A stretch of 64,000 nucleotides of DNA from positions 391,001 through 455,000 of the forward strand of contig CP018226.1 of assembly GCA_016865015.1 (NCBI GenBank), in the 5' to 3' direction. Of this stretch, positions 49,398-58,329 are shown in pieces. The notes beneath the pieces were generated by a model, which worked only from the letters and a program-made list of their open reading frames with translations, made no database searches and was not told the origin of the DNA. Each line of letters begins with the position of its first letter. The first letter of the stretch is position 1. The position numbers and the translations under genes were made by a program. Source of the DNA: Rhizobiales bacterium IMCC20636. GTDB taxonomy: Bacteria > Pseudomonadota > Alphaproteobacteria > Rhizobiales > GCA-2746425.

Positions 49398-50207
49398 ATG
49401 GCTTTTTCTATCGTCACCTGGAACATCAATTCGGTCCGTCTGCGCCTGCCCATTGTGCAGCATTTGCTTGAGATGTGGCAGCCGGATGTGTTGTGCCTGC
49501 AGGAAACGAAATGCCCGGATGATCAGTTCCCGACTGCCGCTTTCAAGAAGATGGGCTATGAGCATATCGCGATGCACGGACAAAAGGGCTATCACGGCGT
49601 TGCCACCATTGCGAAAGAGCCATTTGCAGCAGAGTCTGAATGGCTTGAATTTTGCGACATGGGCGACACACGCCATATGTCCACGCGGCATACAATTCCC
49701 GGCATGTCAGATCCAGTGCTGTTGCATAATTTCTATGTGCCTGCCGGGGGTGATGAACCGGATATTGTCAAGAATCCGAAATTTGATCACAAACTGAAAT
49801 TTCTGGATGAAATGACAGATCACTTCGGTGGCCGATTCAAGGACGACAAGAACATCGTGGTGGGGGATTTGAACATTGCGCCCAGTGAAAATGATGTGTG
49901 GTCACACAAGCAGCTTTTGAAAGTTGTCTCCCACACGCCGGTTGAAGTTGAAACGCTTGACCGGGTGTTCAAGGCGGGTGGATTTGTCGATCTGGTGCGC
50001 CAGAATTTCCCCGAGCCGGAACTGCTTTACTCGTGGTGGAGCTATCGCTCCCGCGACTGGCAGACCTCGAATCGCGGGCGGCGGCTGGACCACATCTGGT
50101 CGCATCCCGATGTGGCCAAACATTTGTCTTCGGTTGACATTCTGAGCGAAGCGCGTGGCTGGGAAAAGCCTTCTGATCATGTGCCGATACGCGCTGTCTT
50201 TGGTTAG
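49398..50207 (+). CDS. xth: Exodeoxyribonuclease III family AP endonuclease
   Basis: Repair nuclease of 269 residues of the exonuclease III family, acting on abasic sites and 3' blocks. Motifs are SIVTWNINSVRLRLP, CLQETKCPDDQFP (metal-binding glutamate), IVVGDLNIAPSENDVW, and the C-terminal RRLDHIWSHPDVA and SDHVPIRAVF with the catalytic histidine. CAGGAA lies about seven bases before the ATG at 49398; a longer frame from 49215 would run through the arfB gene. Confidence 0.93.
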   Translation: MAFSIVTWNINSVRLRLPIVQHLLEMWQPDVLCLQETKCPDDQFPTAAFKKMGYEHIAMHGQKGYHGVATIAKEPFAAESEWLEFCDMGDTRHMSTRHTIPGMSDPVLLHNFYVPAGGDEPDIVKNPKFDHKLKFLDEMTDHFGGRFKDDKNIVVGDLNIAPSENDVWSHKQLLKVVSHTPVEVETLDRVFKAGGFVDLVRQNFPEPELLYSWWSYRSRDWQTSNRGRRLDHIWSHPDVAKHLSSVDILSEARGWEKPSDHVPIRAVFG

Positions 50208-50327
50208 AGCCTTGCTCGTTTATATGGAGCCATTTGACCGAGGCGATTAACAGGCGTTTTGTTATTTACCCCACGGTGCGGTCTGTGCCAGATCATATAT
50301 TTGGGCAATCGGTTGTTCGCCGAGATA

Positions 50328-50597
50328 GGTTCTCGGAACAAGTCCGAGAACGACGGAGAGTGTGGCGGATCGGAACGAAGTGCTTGGTGGAGGGGGGCTG
50401 AGAGTGTACGGGGTGCAAGGGAGTGTGCCGGGGAATGCGTATTGAAAAGGCCTCGTATATGATTACGGGCAGAGCATTTTTCGGAATGTAGATCTTTTCA
50501 AATCTAAGTTTTACTGAATTGCTCCAAGCCTCCAAGCCTCCAAGCCTCCAAGCCTCCAAGCCTCACCGCCGTCGTTCTCGAACTTGTTCCGAGAACC
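50328..50597. repeat. Inverted pair of palindromic elements
   Basis: The arms are 50328-50356 and 50569-50597: 29 bases, inverted, with a single mismatch. Each arm is itself a hairpin. The left arm folds as GTTCTCGGA-ACAAG-TCCGAGAAC (50329-50351); the right as GTTCTCG-N9-CGAGAAC (50574-50596). This resembles, from memory, the small CTCGG...CCGAG palindromes scattered between genes in many alphaproteobacteria. Here two copies enclose about 212 bp of non-coding DNA, which gives it the shape of a small non-autonomous element, though no target duplication was found. Confidence 0.8.
50522..50561. repeat. Tandem repeat (CTCCAAGC) x5
   Basis: Five exact copies of the 8-bp unit CTCCAAGC run head to tail, followed at once by CTCACCG, which begins the right palindromic arm. 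The unit is short, perfect and non-coding, so slippage and length variation between strains are expected. Confidence 0.95.
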
Positions 50598-50644
50598 CAC
50601 TCTGTGACCGCAACGAGCCACGCTTTGACACCGGCCACGCGCCT

Positions 50645-51109
50645 CTAAGAAAGTTCAGGCTTGTCACCAAGCAGGTAGCGTGGTCCTGCGCCTTTACTGC
50701 GGGCTTTGTCCTGCGGATTGTAAAGTTGGCAATTGCGCAGGGACAGGCAACCGCAGCCAATGCAGCCATCCAGATTGTCGCGCAGCTTTTCAAGTGTCTC
50801 TATCTGGCTGTCGAGATGCTGTCGGATGTTGCGGCTGATCTGTCGCCAGTCTGCCTTGTTGGGCGTGCGTCCTTCGGGCAGTGTTTGCAATAGCGCCCTG
50901 ATCTCCTCGATTGTAAATCCGAATCTCTGGGTGATCTGAACGAAGGAGAGCCGCCTGATATCAGACCGCATGAAGCGTCTCTGACCGCCGGCATTGCGCT
51001 CCGCTTCAATCAGATTCTGGGCCTCGTAATAGCGGATTGCCGAAACCGACAGGCCTGTGCGTTCAGCCAGTTGCCCGATTGACAGCCTGTCTGTGGGACT
51101 CATGCTCAT
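50645..51109 (-). CDS. soxR: Redox-sensitive transcriptional activator SoxR
   Basis: MerR-family regulator of 154 residues. The helix-turn-helix is LSIGQLAERTGLSVSAIRYY; a dimer helix follows. The [2Fe-2S] ligands C116, C119, C121 and C127 match CxxCxCx5C (CIGCGCLSLRNC). Oxidation of the cluster by redox-cycling compounds activates transcription. There is no soxS nearby, as in most bacteria outside the enterics, so SoxR should act directly. A near-consensus SoxR box lies at 51163-51180 before the divergent VOC gene. Confidence 0.96.
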   Translation of the reverse strand: MSMSPTDRLSIGQLAERTGLSVSAIRYYEAQNLIEAERNAGGQRRFMRSDIRRLSFVQITQRFGFTIEEIRALLQTLPEGRTPNKADWRQISRNIRQHLDSQIETLEKLRDNLDGCIGCGCLSLRNCQLYNPQDKARSKGAGPRYLLGDKPELS

Positions 51110-51158
51110 ACCTGTTTCTCCCCGAATTTCGGTTGCAAAATCATTTCACAAAAATAGC

Positions 51159-51189
51159 TTGACCTCAAGTTAGGTTGAGGAATTAGAAG
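51159..51189 (+). promoter_or_regulatory. SoxR box and promoter of the VOC gene
   Basis: CCTCAA-GTTAGG-TTGAGG (51163-51180) closely matches the known SoxR operator. It lies inside the promoter: -35 TTGACC at 51159-51164, then a long 19-base spacer, then a weak -10 TAGAAG at 51184-51189. Overlong spacers are typical of MerR-family activated promoters. GGAG precedes the ATG at 51221. Confidence 0.9.
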
Positions 51190-51220
51190 TGATGTCACCA
51201 TAAAACAACAGGAGTGACAC

Positions 51221-51694
51221 ATGTCAAATTCAAGCCAAGCAACCATTCCGGCAACCAGCCTGGCAGCAAATCAGACAGCCAATTCGACTGGGAACCAAAA
51301 CCAGGGCGCAACCTCGGGCATGCTGGAACATGTCAATGTGACGGTGAGTGACCCTTTGAAAACGGCGGGGATTCTGTGTGAGTTGTTTGACTGGCACATT
51401 CGCTGGCAGGGGGATTCAATTCATGGCGGCACCACAGTGCATGTCGGATCGGATACGAGCTATGTGGCAGTCTACTCGATGGGCCGAATGAAAGATGCCC
51501 GTGACGACAGCTATTCCACACGCGGTGGCTTGAACCACATTGGTGTCGTGGTGGCCGATCTGGATGCGGTCGAGCAACGGGTGCTGACACGGGGATACAA
51601 GACCCATAATCACGGCGATTATGAACCGGGTCGGCGCTTCTATTTTCATGATTCTGATATGATTGAATTTGAAGTGGTGAGCTACAGCGATTGA
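51221..51694 (+). CDS. VOC-family (glyoxalase-fold) protein, predicted SoxR target
   Basis: Protein of 157 residues. A Ser/Thr/Asn-rich N-terminal tail of about 35 residues precedes one VOC domain: MLEHVNVTVSDPLKTAGILC, GGTTVHVGSDTSYVAVY, GGLNHIGVVVADLDAVE and MIEFEVVSYSD. The histidines in LEHVNV and LNHIGV and the final glutamate in IEFEVV are plausible metal ligands. Relatives include glyoxalases, dioxygenases and antibiotic-binding proteins. Control by SoxR suggests it handles redox-active or electrophilic compounds (inference). The next gene, an SDR, follows after 83 bases. Confidence 0.9.
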   Translation: MSNSSQATIPATSLAANQTANSTGNQNQGATSGMLEHVNVTVSDPLKTAGILCELFDWHIRWQGDSIHGGTTVHVGSDTSYVAVYSMGRMKDARDDSYSTRGGLNHIGVVVADLDAVEQRVLTRGYKTHNHGDYEPGRRFYFHDSDMIEFEVVSYSD

Positions 51695-51777
51695 TCTGCG
51701 CTGGACAATGGGAGATGGCGCGCAATATCTGAACTGTTGCCTAGCCGACTGATGAAGCAAACCAAGGACGATACATC

Positions 51778-52485
51778 ATGAACCGATTTTCCGGACGAAC
51801 AGCTTTCCTGACAGGCGCGACAGGGCATCTGGGCCGGGCCTCCGCGCAGTATTTTGCCAATGAAGGAGCGCAACTGGTGTTGGCAGGCAGAGATGAGGCT
51901 GGGCTTGTGGCGCTGTCGAAAGAGCTGCCTGGTAATCATCGAATCTGCGCACTTAACCTGCTGGACCGCGCGGCGGTGTCCGCTGCGGTTCACCAGACTG
52001 AAGCGGAGTTCGGACCGATCGACTGTCTGATTGCTCTTGCAGGCGGGTTTGATATGGGAACATCGGTTCATGAAGCCGGGCCGGACGATTGGCAAAAAAT
52101 GCAGGCGCTGAATCTGGAAACACTGCTGTCGGCGATGGCGGCAATCGTGCCTGGCATGAAACAGCGTGAGAGCGGAAAAATTGTTACGGTGGGTGCGTAT
52201 GCAGCACTGAAGGGCGGTGCAAATATGGGCCCGTATGTGGCTGCCAAATCTGCTGTCATGCGCGCTACTGAAAGTGCGGCTGCTGAACTGAAGGCCCACA
52301 ACATCAATGTGAATGCGGTGCTGCCAAGTGTGCTGGACACGCCGGACAATCGGCAGGCGATGCCGAAAGCCGACAGGTCCAAATGGGTGCCCTTGGACAA
52401 GCTGGCCGCGGTGATCGCCTTTCTGGCATCGTCCGACAGCGATGCAATTCACGGTGCGTTGATCCCGGTGACAGGAAAGTCCTGA
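51778..52485 (+). CDS. SDR-family oxidoreductase
   Basis: Short-chain dehydrogenase of 235 residues. The nucleotide motif is FLTGATGHLGRASAQYF; the block CLIALAGGFDMGTSVHEAG replaces the usual NNAG. The catalytic tyrosine and lysine are in YVAAKSAVMRATESAAAEL, and the C-terminal LASSDSDAIHGALIPVTG is typical. The substrate is unknown. It may be co-transcribed with the SoxR-controlled VOC gene, which would place a reductase in the same stress response. Confidence 0.88.
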   Translation: MNRFSGRTAFLTGATGHLGRASAQYFANEGAQLVLAGRDEAGLVALSKELPGNHRICALNLLDRAAVSAAVHQTEAEFGPIDCLIALAGGFDMGTSVHEAGPDDWQKMQALNLETLLSAMAAIVPGMKQRESGKIVTVGAYAALKGGANMGPYVAAKSAVMRATESAAAELKAHNINVNAVLPSVLDTPDNRQAMPKADRSKWVPLDKLAAVIAFLASSDSDAIHGALIPVTGKS

Positions 52486-52502
52486 CGGTTAAATCCATTC
52501 AA

Positions 52503-53279
52503 TCAGACTGGTTGTTTTGGCCTTTCCGCGAGCATCATGTAATTGACGTCAGTATCGTTCGACAAAGCCCACACATCTTTCAGGGGATTGTAAAACACGC
52601 CGTTGATTTCCAGAATCGCCAGACCTTCAGCATTCAGCGGACGTTCAATTTCTTCGGGCCGAACCAGTTTTTCATATTGGTGGGTGCCTTTTGGCAACCA
52701 GCGCAGAATGTGTTCTGCACCAATGATCGCCAGACCCCAGGCTTTCATGGTCCGGTTGATGGTGGCGACAAACATGAGGCCGCCAGGGCGCAGCATCTTG
52801 GAACACTCTGACAGGAACAGGGGGACATCCGAGACGTGCTCAACCACTTCCATGTTGAGAATCACGTCGAAGCTTTCGCCCTGATCTGACAGGTCTTCGG
52901 CGGTTGTTGCGCGGTAATCGATGGCAAGACCACTTTGCTCGGCATGCAATGTGGCGACATTGATATTGGTCGCCGAAGCATCAACCCCGACAATGTCGGC
53001 ACCCAATCGTGCCATTGGCTCACATAACAGGCCACCCCCACAGCCAATATCAAGAATTCGGATGCCGGTGAAGGCATCGGTCGCCTTGCTGTCGCGGTCG
53101 AAGTGGCCGGACACTTTTTCCTTGATGTAGTTCAACCGTACCGGATTGAATTTGTGCAGCGGTTTGAACTTGCCGTTGGGGTTCCACCATTCCGCAGCCA
53201 GCTTGGAAAAACGCTCCACTTCTGCGTCATCGATGGTGGTTCTTGTGGTGTTCGGTGTTTCAGCCATTTTTGTCTTCAT
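52503..53279 (-). CDS. ubiG: Ubiquinone biosynthesis O-methyltransferase
   Basis: UbiG performs both O-methylations in ubiquinone synthesis (on the polyprenyl catechol and on demethylubiquinol). The 258-residue protein opens with the family segment [20 protein letters not shown] and [17 protein letters not shown]. The SAM fold is [20 protein letters not shown], followed by [13 protein letters not shown]. The start could be 53279 or 53267; the longest frame (53336) adds an unlikely tail. It is divergent from lysC. Confidence 0.96.
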   Translation of the reverse strand: MKTKMAETPNTTRTTIDDAEVERFSKLAAEWWNPNGKFKPLHKFNPVRLNYIKEKVSGHFDRDSKATDAFTGIRILDIGCGGGLLCEPMARLGADIVGVDASATNINVATLHAEQSGLAIDYRATTAEDLSDQGESFDVILNMEVVEHVSDVPLFLSECSKMLRPGGLMFVATINRTMKAWGLAIIGAEHILRWLPKGTHQYEKLVRPEEIERPLNAEGLAILEINGVFYNPLKDVWALSNDTDVNYMMLAERPKQPV

Positions 53280-53479
53280 GTTTCGTGGATCACGGTCTGT
53301 TAGAGGTAAACGTGGTTGGCATCGACCACATGTCAAGCAAAAGCACGGAAGAATGGCGGCTTATGTGTGCACAGTGCGGTTGCTTCCTTGACACTCAGCG
53401 GCTATGAAGGCCGCGCAAAAAGGCTGACTTATCGGTGGTTTCCTGCCGCATGTCCGCTGCATCAAAGAGTTCTGAAAGC

Positions 53480-54745
53480 ATGTCCCGATTAGTCATGAAA
53501 TTCGGCGGTACGTCCGTCGCCGATCTCGATCGCATTAAAAATGTGGCCCGCCATGTTCAGCGTGAAATCAATGCTGGCCATCAAGTTGCTGTTGTTGTCT
53601 CCGCCATGTCCGGCAAGACCAATGAGCTGGTTGGCTGGTGTCGTGAAGCCAGCCCCTTTCATGACGCGCGTGAATATGATGCGGTTGTTGCGTCCGGCGA
53701 ACAGGTGACTGCGGGCCTGTTGGCGATGACCTTGCAGAATATGGGCGTGGATGCTCGCTCATGGCTGGGCTGGCAGATACCGATCCTAACCGATGGTGCC
53801 CATGGTGCTGCCCGGATTACCGGCATTGATGGCGCACAGTTGATTGAACGTCTTGAGATCAATCAGGTTGCGGTGATTGCAGGTTTTCAGGGCATCAGCC
53901 CGGATAACCGGATTTCCACTTTGGGGCGGGGCGGTTCTGATACAAGTGCGGTTGCCATCGCGGCGGCAATCAATGCCGACCGATGTGATATTTATACGGA
54001 TGTGGATGGCGTTTACACGACCGATCCCCGGATGGTGCCAAGTGCACGGCGTATGGACCGTGTGGCATTTGAAGAGATGCTGGAAATGGCCTCTCTGGGT
54101 GCCAAGGTGCTGCAGGTTCGGTCTGTTGAAATGGCAATGGTGCATAATGTGCCGATCGTTGTGCGGTCCAGTTTTGACGATCCGGACTCAATCGATTCGA
54201 GCCCGGGCGCACAGCCGCCCGGCACCCTGATTTCTGATGAAGAGGCATTTATGGAACAGCAATTGGTGACCGGTATTGCCTACAGCAAGGATGAAGCGAA
54301 AATCACCTTGCGCCGGGTTGCTGACAGGCCAGGCGTCGCAGCTGCGATCTTCCTGCCCCTGTCGGAAGGCAATGTGAATGTGGACATGATTGTCCAGAAC
54401 GTTTCCGAAGACGGGAAAACCACCGACATTACCTTCACGGTGCCACAGGGTGACTATGCCCGTGCAATGAAGATCGTTGATGAGCAGCGCGAAAGCGGTG
54501 AAATCATCTGTGAGCTGGTGTCCGGCTCCGAAGATGTCGTGAAGGTGTCCGTCATTGGCATTGGTATGCGGTCGCATGCTGGTGTTGCGGCCCAGGCTTT
54601 CAGCTCTCTAGCTGAAAAAGGCATAAACATTCAATTGATCACGACATCTGAAATCAAGATTTCGATTTTGATTGATGCAGCCTATACTGAGTTGGCGGTT
54701 CGATCCCTGCACAGTCTGTATGGTCTCGACAAGCCGCAAAACTGA
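53480..54745 (+). CDS. lysC: Aspartate kinase
   Basis: First step of the aspartate pathway to lysine, methionine and threonine: ATP-dependent phosphorylation of aspartate. The 421-residue protein begins MSRLVMKFGGTSVADLDRI, the family start; upstream in-frame ATG codons would add 10-15 residues. The kinase domain has GRGGSDTSAVAIAAAI and DVDGVYTTDPRM. Two C-terminal ACT domains (about 260-420) form the feedback site. A 12-bp direct repeat GCCGCAAAACTG spans the stop (54733-54744, 54749-54760). The order with ptsP downstream is usual in rhizobia. Confidence 0.97.
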   Translation: MSRLVMKFGGTSVADLDRIKNVARHVQREINAGHQVAVVVSAMSGKTNELVGWCREASPFHDAREYDAVVASGEQVTAGLLAMTLQNMGVDARSWLGWQIPILTDGAHGAARITGIDGAQLIERLEINQVAVIAGFQGISPDNRISTLGRGGSDTSAVAIAAAINADRCDIYTDVDGVYTTDPRMVPSARRMDRVAFEEMLEMASLGAKVLQVRSVEMAMVHNVPIVVRSSFDDPDSIDSSPGAQPPGTLISDEEAFMEQQLVTGIAYSKDEAKITLRRVADRPGVAAAIFLPLSEGNVNVDMIVQNVSEDGKTTDITFTVPQGDYARAMKIVDEQRESGEIICELVSGSEDVVKVSVIGIGMRSHAGVAAQAFSSLAEKGINIQLITTSEIKISILIDAAYTELAVRSLHSLYGLDKPQN

Positions 54746-54900
54746 CAGGCCGCAAAACTGTTTGGCTGATTGACTGAAAAATTGAACTGTATGGCCGGAG
54801 CGTTTTACAGGCACTGTTTTCCAGATTTTGTTTGCCGAGTATTGTTTGACAGGCGGTCCGGTTAAAGGATTGAGGCGACTATGAGCTGTGAGTCAGAAGG

Positions 54901-57180
54901 ATGAACCGTATTGCTGGAGCAACAGCAGGTCCGCGTTTGTTGCTCCGCAGCCTTCGGGCAACCATGGCGGAATCAATTGGCGCGCAGGAACGACTGGATA
55001 AGGTCGCCAGCCTGATTGCGTCTAATATGGTGGCAGAGGTTTGTTCCATCTATGCGCTGCGGACGGATCGTGCGCTGGAACTCTACGCAACTGAAGGCCT
55101 CAACCGTGATGCCGTGCACAAGACGACCCTGCGCGTTGGCGAAGGACTTGTGGGCCTGATTGCTGCAGATGCGCGCCCGCTGAATTTGCCGGAAGCGCGC
55201 AACCATCCCCAATTTGCCTATCGTCCCGAAACCGGCGAGGATTTGTATCATTCGTTTCTGGGCGTGCCCATCCTGCGGGCAGGGCGCACACTTGGCGTGC
55301 TTGTGGTGCAAAATGCGACGCAGCGCGGCTATGCCGAAGATGAAGTCGAAGCGCTTCAGACCACGGCGATGGTCATTGCGGAAGTTCTCGCCTCTGATGA
55401 ATTAACCGGTTTGTCGGGGGCCGGGGGCGATCTCGACATTCGCCGTGCAAGCCATTTTTCCGGTACCACGCTGAGCGATGGCATTGGATTGGGCACTGTC
55501 GTGCTGCACCAGCCGCGTGTGGTGGTGACAGAGCTGATTGCCGAGGACATTCCCACAGAATTGCGCCGCCTTGATGCTGCGATTGCCAGTTTGCGCTTGT
55601 CTGTTGACGACATGCTGGCACGCGGCGACATGGCCGCTGGCGGCGCGCATCGCGATGTGCTGGAAGCCTATCGCATGTTTGCCAATGATCAGGGTTGGGT
55701 TCGTCGTATCAAGGAAGCGGTGCAGTCCGGCCTGACGGCGGAAGCTGCTGTCGAGCGGGTACAGAACCAGACAAGGGCGCGCATGAAACGCCAGGGCAGC
55801 GATCCCTATCTGCTGGATCGACTGCATGATTTTGAGGATCTGGCAAACCGTCTGCTGCGGGTGCTGATGGGGAAACCCCAGACGGATATGACTGCAGAAC
55901 TGCCGGAAAATGCAATTTTGATTGCGCGGACCATGGGTGCTGCAGAATTGCTGGATTACGACCGGTCAAATCTGCGTGGCCTTGTGCTGGAAGAAAGTGC
56001 GCCGACAAGCCATGTCAGCATTGTGGCCCGGGCCCTTGGCCTGCCCAGTGTCGGGCGTGCCATCGATGTGGTGGCTCTGGCGGAATCAGGCGACGACATT
56101 ATCATTGACGGCGATGCCGGCGAGGTGCATCTGCGCCCGACGCCGGAGGTGGTCCACTCTTATGGTGAGAAGGTCCGGTTTCGCGCAAAGCGCATGGAAC
56201 GGTTTCGGGCGAACCGGAATTTGCCAAGTATCAGCAAGGATGGCGTGCATGTCGATCTGTTGATGAATGCCGGTCTGCTGGTTGATATGGAGCATCTGGA
56301 TGAAGCTGGCGCGGCAGGCATCGGGCTGTTTCGCACGGAATTGCAGTTCATGGTGGCATCGTCATTTCCCAAAATGGCGGAGCAACAGGCGCTTTACGAA
56401 CAGGTTTATGAGCAGGCCAGGGGCAAGCCTGTGACCTTCAGATCTATTGATGTGGGGGGCGACAAGGTGCTGCCCTATCTGCGCATGGATGTTGAAGAAA
56501 ATCCAGCCATGGGCTGGCGGGCCATTCGGCTCGGCCTTGACCGGCCTGGTCTGATGAGGTCCCAGATCAGGGCTCTGCTGCTGGCGGCAAAAGACAATGA
56601 ATTGCGGCTGATGTTTCCGATGATCACTGAGGTTTCGGAATTGAGACAAGCGCGCCTTGCGGTGGAACGCGAGATCGATCATGTCAGACGCCACTATGAA
56701 GTCGAGCCGCCAAAGCTGCAAATGGGCGCAATGCTGGAAGTTCCTGCCTTGCTGTTCCAGCTTGATGAATTGTTTGACGTGGCCGATTTCATATCGGTCG
56801 GCTCCAATGATCTTTTGCAGTTCATGACCGCCAGTGATCGTGGCAACAGCCGGGTGGCAGAGCGCTTTGACCCGCTTGGCAGCGCTTATTTCCGCGCGCT
56901 CAGCAAAATCACAGAAGCTGCCGACCGCGCCGGGAAGTCGCTGTCCTTATGCGGAGATATGGCTGGGCATCCGCTGGCCGCAATGGCGTTGATCGGGATC
57001 GGGTTCCGGCAGATTTCAATGTCACCGGCGCAGATTGGCCCGGTGAAGGAAATGCTTCGGGCACTGCCGGTTCAGGAGTTGCAGGACAGGTTTGCCACGT
57101 GGCTGAATGACAGTGCCCAGACACCGGGATTGCGCGGATTGCTGGAAGACTTTGCGAAAGCCCATCAGGTGCCCTATTAG
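54901..57180 (+). CDS. ptsP: Nitrogen-PTS enzyme I (PEP-protein phosphotransferase)
   Basis: EI-Ntr transfers phosphate from PEP to NPr and on to EIIA-Ntr, a regulatory relay. The 759-residue protein has an N-terminal GAF domain (about 20-165: RLDKVASLIASNMVAEVCSI) that may sense glutamine or 2-oxoglutarate. The phosphohistidine domain carries His 371 in APTSHVSIVARALG. The PEP-binding TIM barrel includes GIGLFRTELQFM, SVGSNDLLQFMTASDRGN and LSLCGDMAGHPLA with the catalytic cysteine. All parts are intact. No other PTS genes are in the window. Confidence 0.97.
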   Translation: MNRIAGATAGPRLLLRSLRATMAESIGAQERLDKVASLIASNMVAEVCSIYALRTDRALELYATEGLNRDAVHKTTLRVGEGLVGLIAADARPLNLPEARNHPQFAYRPETGEDLYHSFLGVPILRAGRTLGVLVVQNATQRGYAEDEVEALQTTAMVIAEVLASDELTGLSGAGGDLDIRRASHFSGTTLSDGIGLGTVVLHQPRVVVTELIAEDIPTELRRLDAAIASLRLSVDDMLARGDMAAGGAHRDVLEAYRMFANDQGWVRRIKEAVQSGLTAEAAVERVQNQTRARMKRQGSDPYLLDRLHDFEDLANRLLRVLMGKPQTDMTAELPENAILIARTMGAAELLDYDRSNLRGLVLEESAPTSHVSIVARALGLPSVGRAIDVVALAESGDDIIIDGDAGEVHLRPTPEVVHSYGEKVRFRAKRMERFRANRNLPSISKDGVHVDLLMNAGLLVDMEHLDEAGAAGIGLFRTELQFMVASSFPKMAEQQALYEQVYEQARGKPVTFRSIDVGGDKVLPYLRMDVEENPAMGWRAIRLGLDRPGLMRSQIRALLLAAKDNELRLMFPMITEVSELRQARLAVEREIDHVRRHYEVEPPKLQMGAMLEVPALLFQLDELFDVADFISVGSNDLLQFMTASDRGNSRVAERFDPLGSAYFRALSKITEAADRAGKSLSLCGDMAGHPLAAMALIGIGFRQISMSPAQIGPVKEMLRALPVQELQDRFATWLNDSAQTPGLRGLLEDFAKAHQVPY

Positions 57181-57240
57181 GAAGCAGACTCCACTCTTGA
57201 GTCCAGTTCCCGTTTCCCGTTCAAAGAATTAAGTGATCCC

Positions 57241-58329
57241 ATGTCATCTGTCTCGCTGCCCCAGGAAAAACTCAATGCGCTGGTCAATCGCCTCAGCGTG
57301 ATCGAGGCCGAGTTGGTGCATAATCCGGATCCGGAAAAATATGTTTCCCTGTCGCAGGAATATGCCGAGCTGGAACCGGTCGTTGCGCAAATCCGAAAGC
57401 TGAAGGACGTTGAAGCCGAACATGCGGATTTGCAGGATATGCTGTCTGATCCCGAAACAGATGCAGATATGCGTGCCATGGCGCAGGATGAAGAGCGTGC
57501 GCTGGCAGACCAGTTGGAGGTTCTCAGCCAAGAGGTGCGCCTGCTGCTGCTGCCCAAGGATGCTGCGGACCAGAAAAATGCCATGCTTGAAATCCGGGCT
57601 GGCACCGGTGGAGATGAAGCGGCGCTGTTTGCGGGCACATTGTTCCGGATGTATGAGCGCTATGCCGCCAATCATGGCTGGTCAGTGGAAATCATTTCCG
57701 CAAGTGATGGCGATGTGGGTGGTTTCAAGGAGATTATTGCCAAGATTTCCGGCAAAGGCGTGTTTGCCCGATTGAAATTTGAATCCGGAGTGCATCGGGT
57801 GCAGCGCGTGCCTGAAACTGAATCCGGAGGCCGCATTCACACATCGGCGGCCACGGTCGCAGTGCTGCCGGAAGCGCAGGAAGTCGATATCGATATTCGC
57901 ACCGAGGATCTGCGGATCGATACGATGCGGGCATCGGGTGCTGGCGGGCAGCACGTCAACACCACTGATTCTGCTGTGCGTATTACCCATATTCCGACGG
58001 GCGTTGTTGTTGTGCAGGCTGAAAAATCACAGCATCAAAACCGCGCCAGAGGCATGGAGATTCTGCGGGCACGGCTTTATGACATGGAGCGTCAAAAGCT
58101 TGCAGATGAACGGGCTGAAAGCCGCAAGGGCCAGGTTGGCTCGGGAGATCGGTCAGAACGCATCCGGACCTACAATTTCCCGCAGGGGCGGGTGACGGAT
58201 CACAGAATCAATCTGACGCTCTACAAGCTCGACAAGGTGATTGTTGGTGAGGCCCTTGATGAGGTGATTGATGCCTTGATCACCGAGGATCAGGCAGAGC
58301 TTCTGGCCAGTCTTGGTGATGAGACCTGA
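57241..58329 (+). CDS. prfA: Peptide chain release factor 1
   Basis: RF1 reads UAA and UAG and triggers release of the finished protein. It has 362 residues. The central domain contains [19 protein letters not shown] and the GGQ motif is at residues 235-237 in [18 protein letters not shown]. The C-terminal [20 protein letters not shown] is standard. The stop TGA overlaps the start of prmC by one base, so the factor and the enzyme that methylates its GGQ glutamine are translationally coupled. Confidence 0.98.
   Translation: MSSVSLPQEKLNALVNRLSVIEAELVHNPDPEKYVSLSQEYAELEPVVAQIRKLKDVEAEHADLQDMLSDPETDADMRAMAQDEERALADQLEVLSQEVRLLLLPKDAADQKNAMLEIRAGTGGDEAALFAGTLFRMYERYAANHGWSVEIISASDGDVGGFKEIIAKISGKGVFARLKFESGVHRVQRVPETESGGRIHTSAATVAVLPEAQEVDIDIRTEDLRIDTMRASGAGGQHVNTTDSAVRITHIPTGVVVVQAEKSQHQNRARGMEILRARLYDMERQKLADERAESRKGQVGSGDRSERIRTYNFPQGRVTDHRINLTLYKLDKVIVGEALDEVIDALITEDQAELLASLGDET

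Larger units (their letters stand above)
50208..50644. other. Intergenic region with palindromic repeat element
   Basis: No credible gene was seen in these 437 bases between xth and soxR. Most of it is taken up by an inverted pair of palindromic repeats and a tandem 8-bp repeat, annotated separately. A minus-strand frame through the tandem repeat is not considered a gene. Confidence 0.7.

Noticed and set aside
50293..50559. Minus-strand open frame through the tandem repeat near soxR
   Set aside because: Its start is made by the CTCCAAGC repeats and the rest covers the palindromic element; it is non-coding in character.
50522..50597. Possible CRISPR-like array
   Set aside because: The 8-bp units are adjacent without spacers, the inverted arms are only two, and no cas gene is present.
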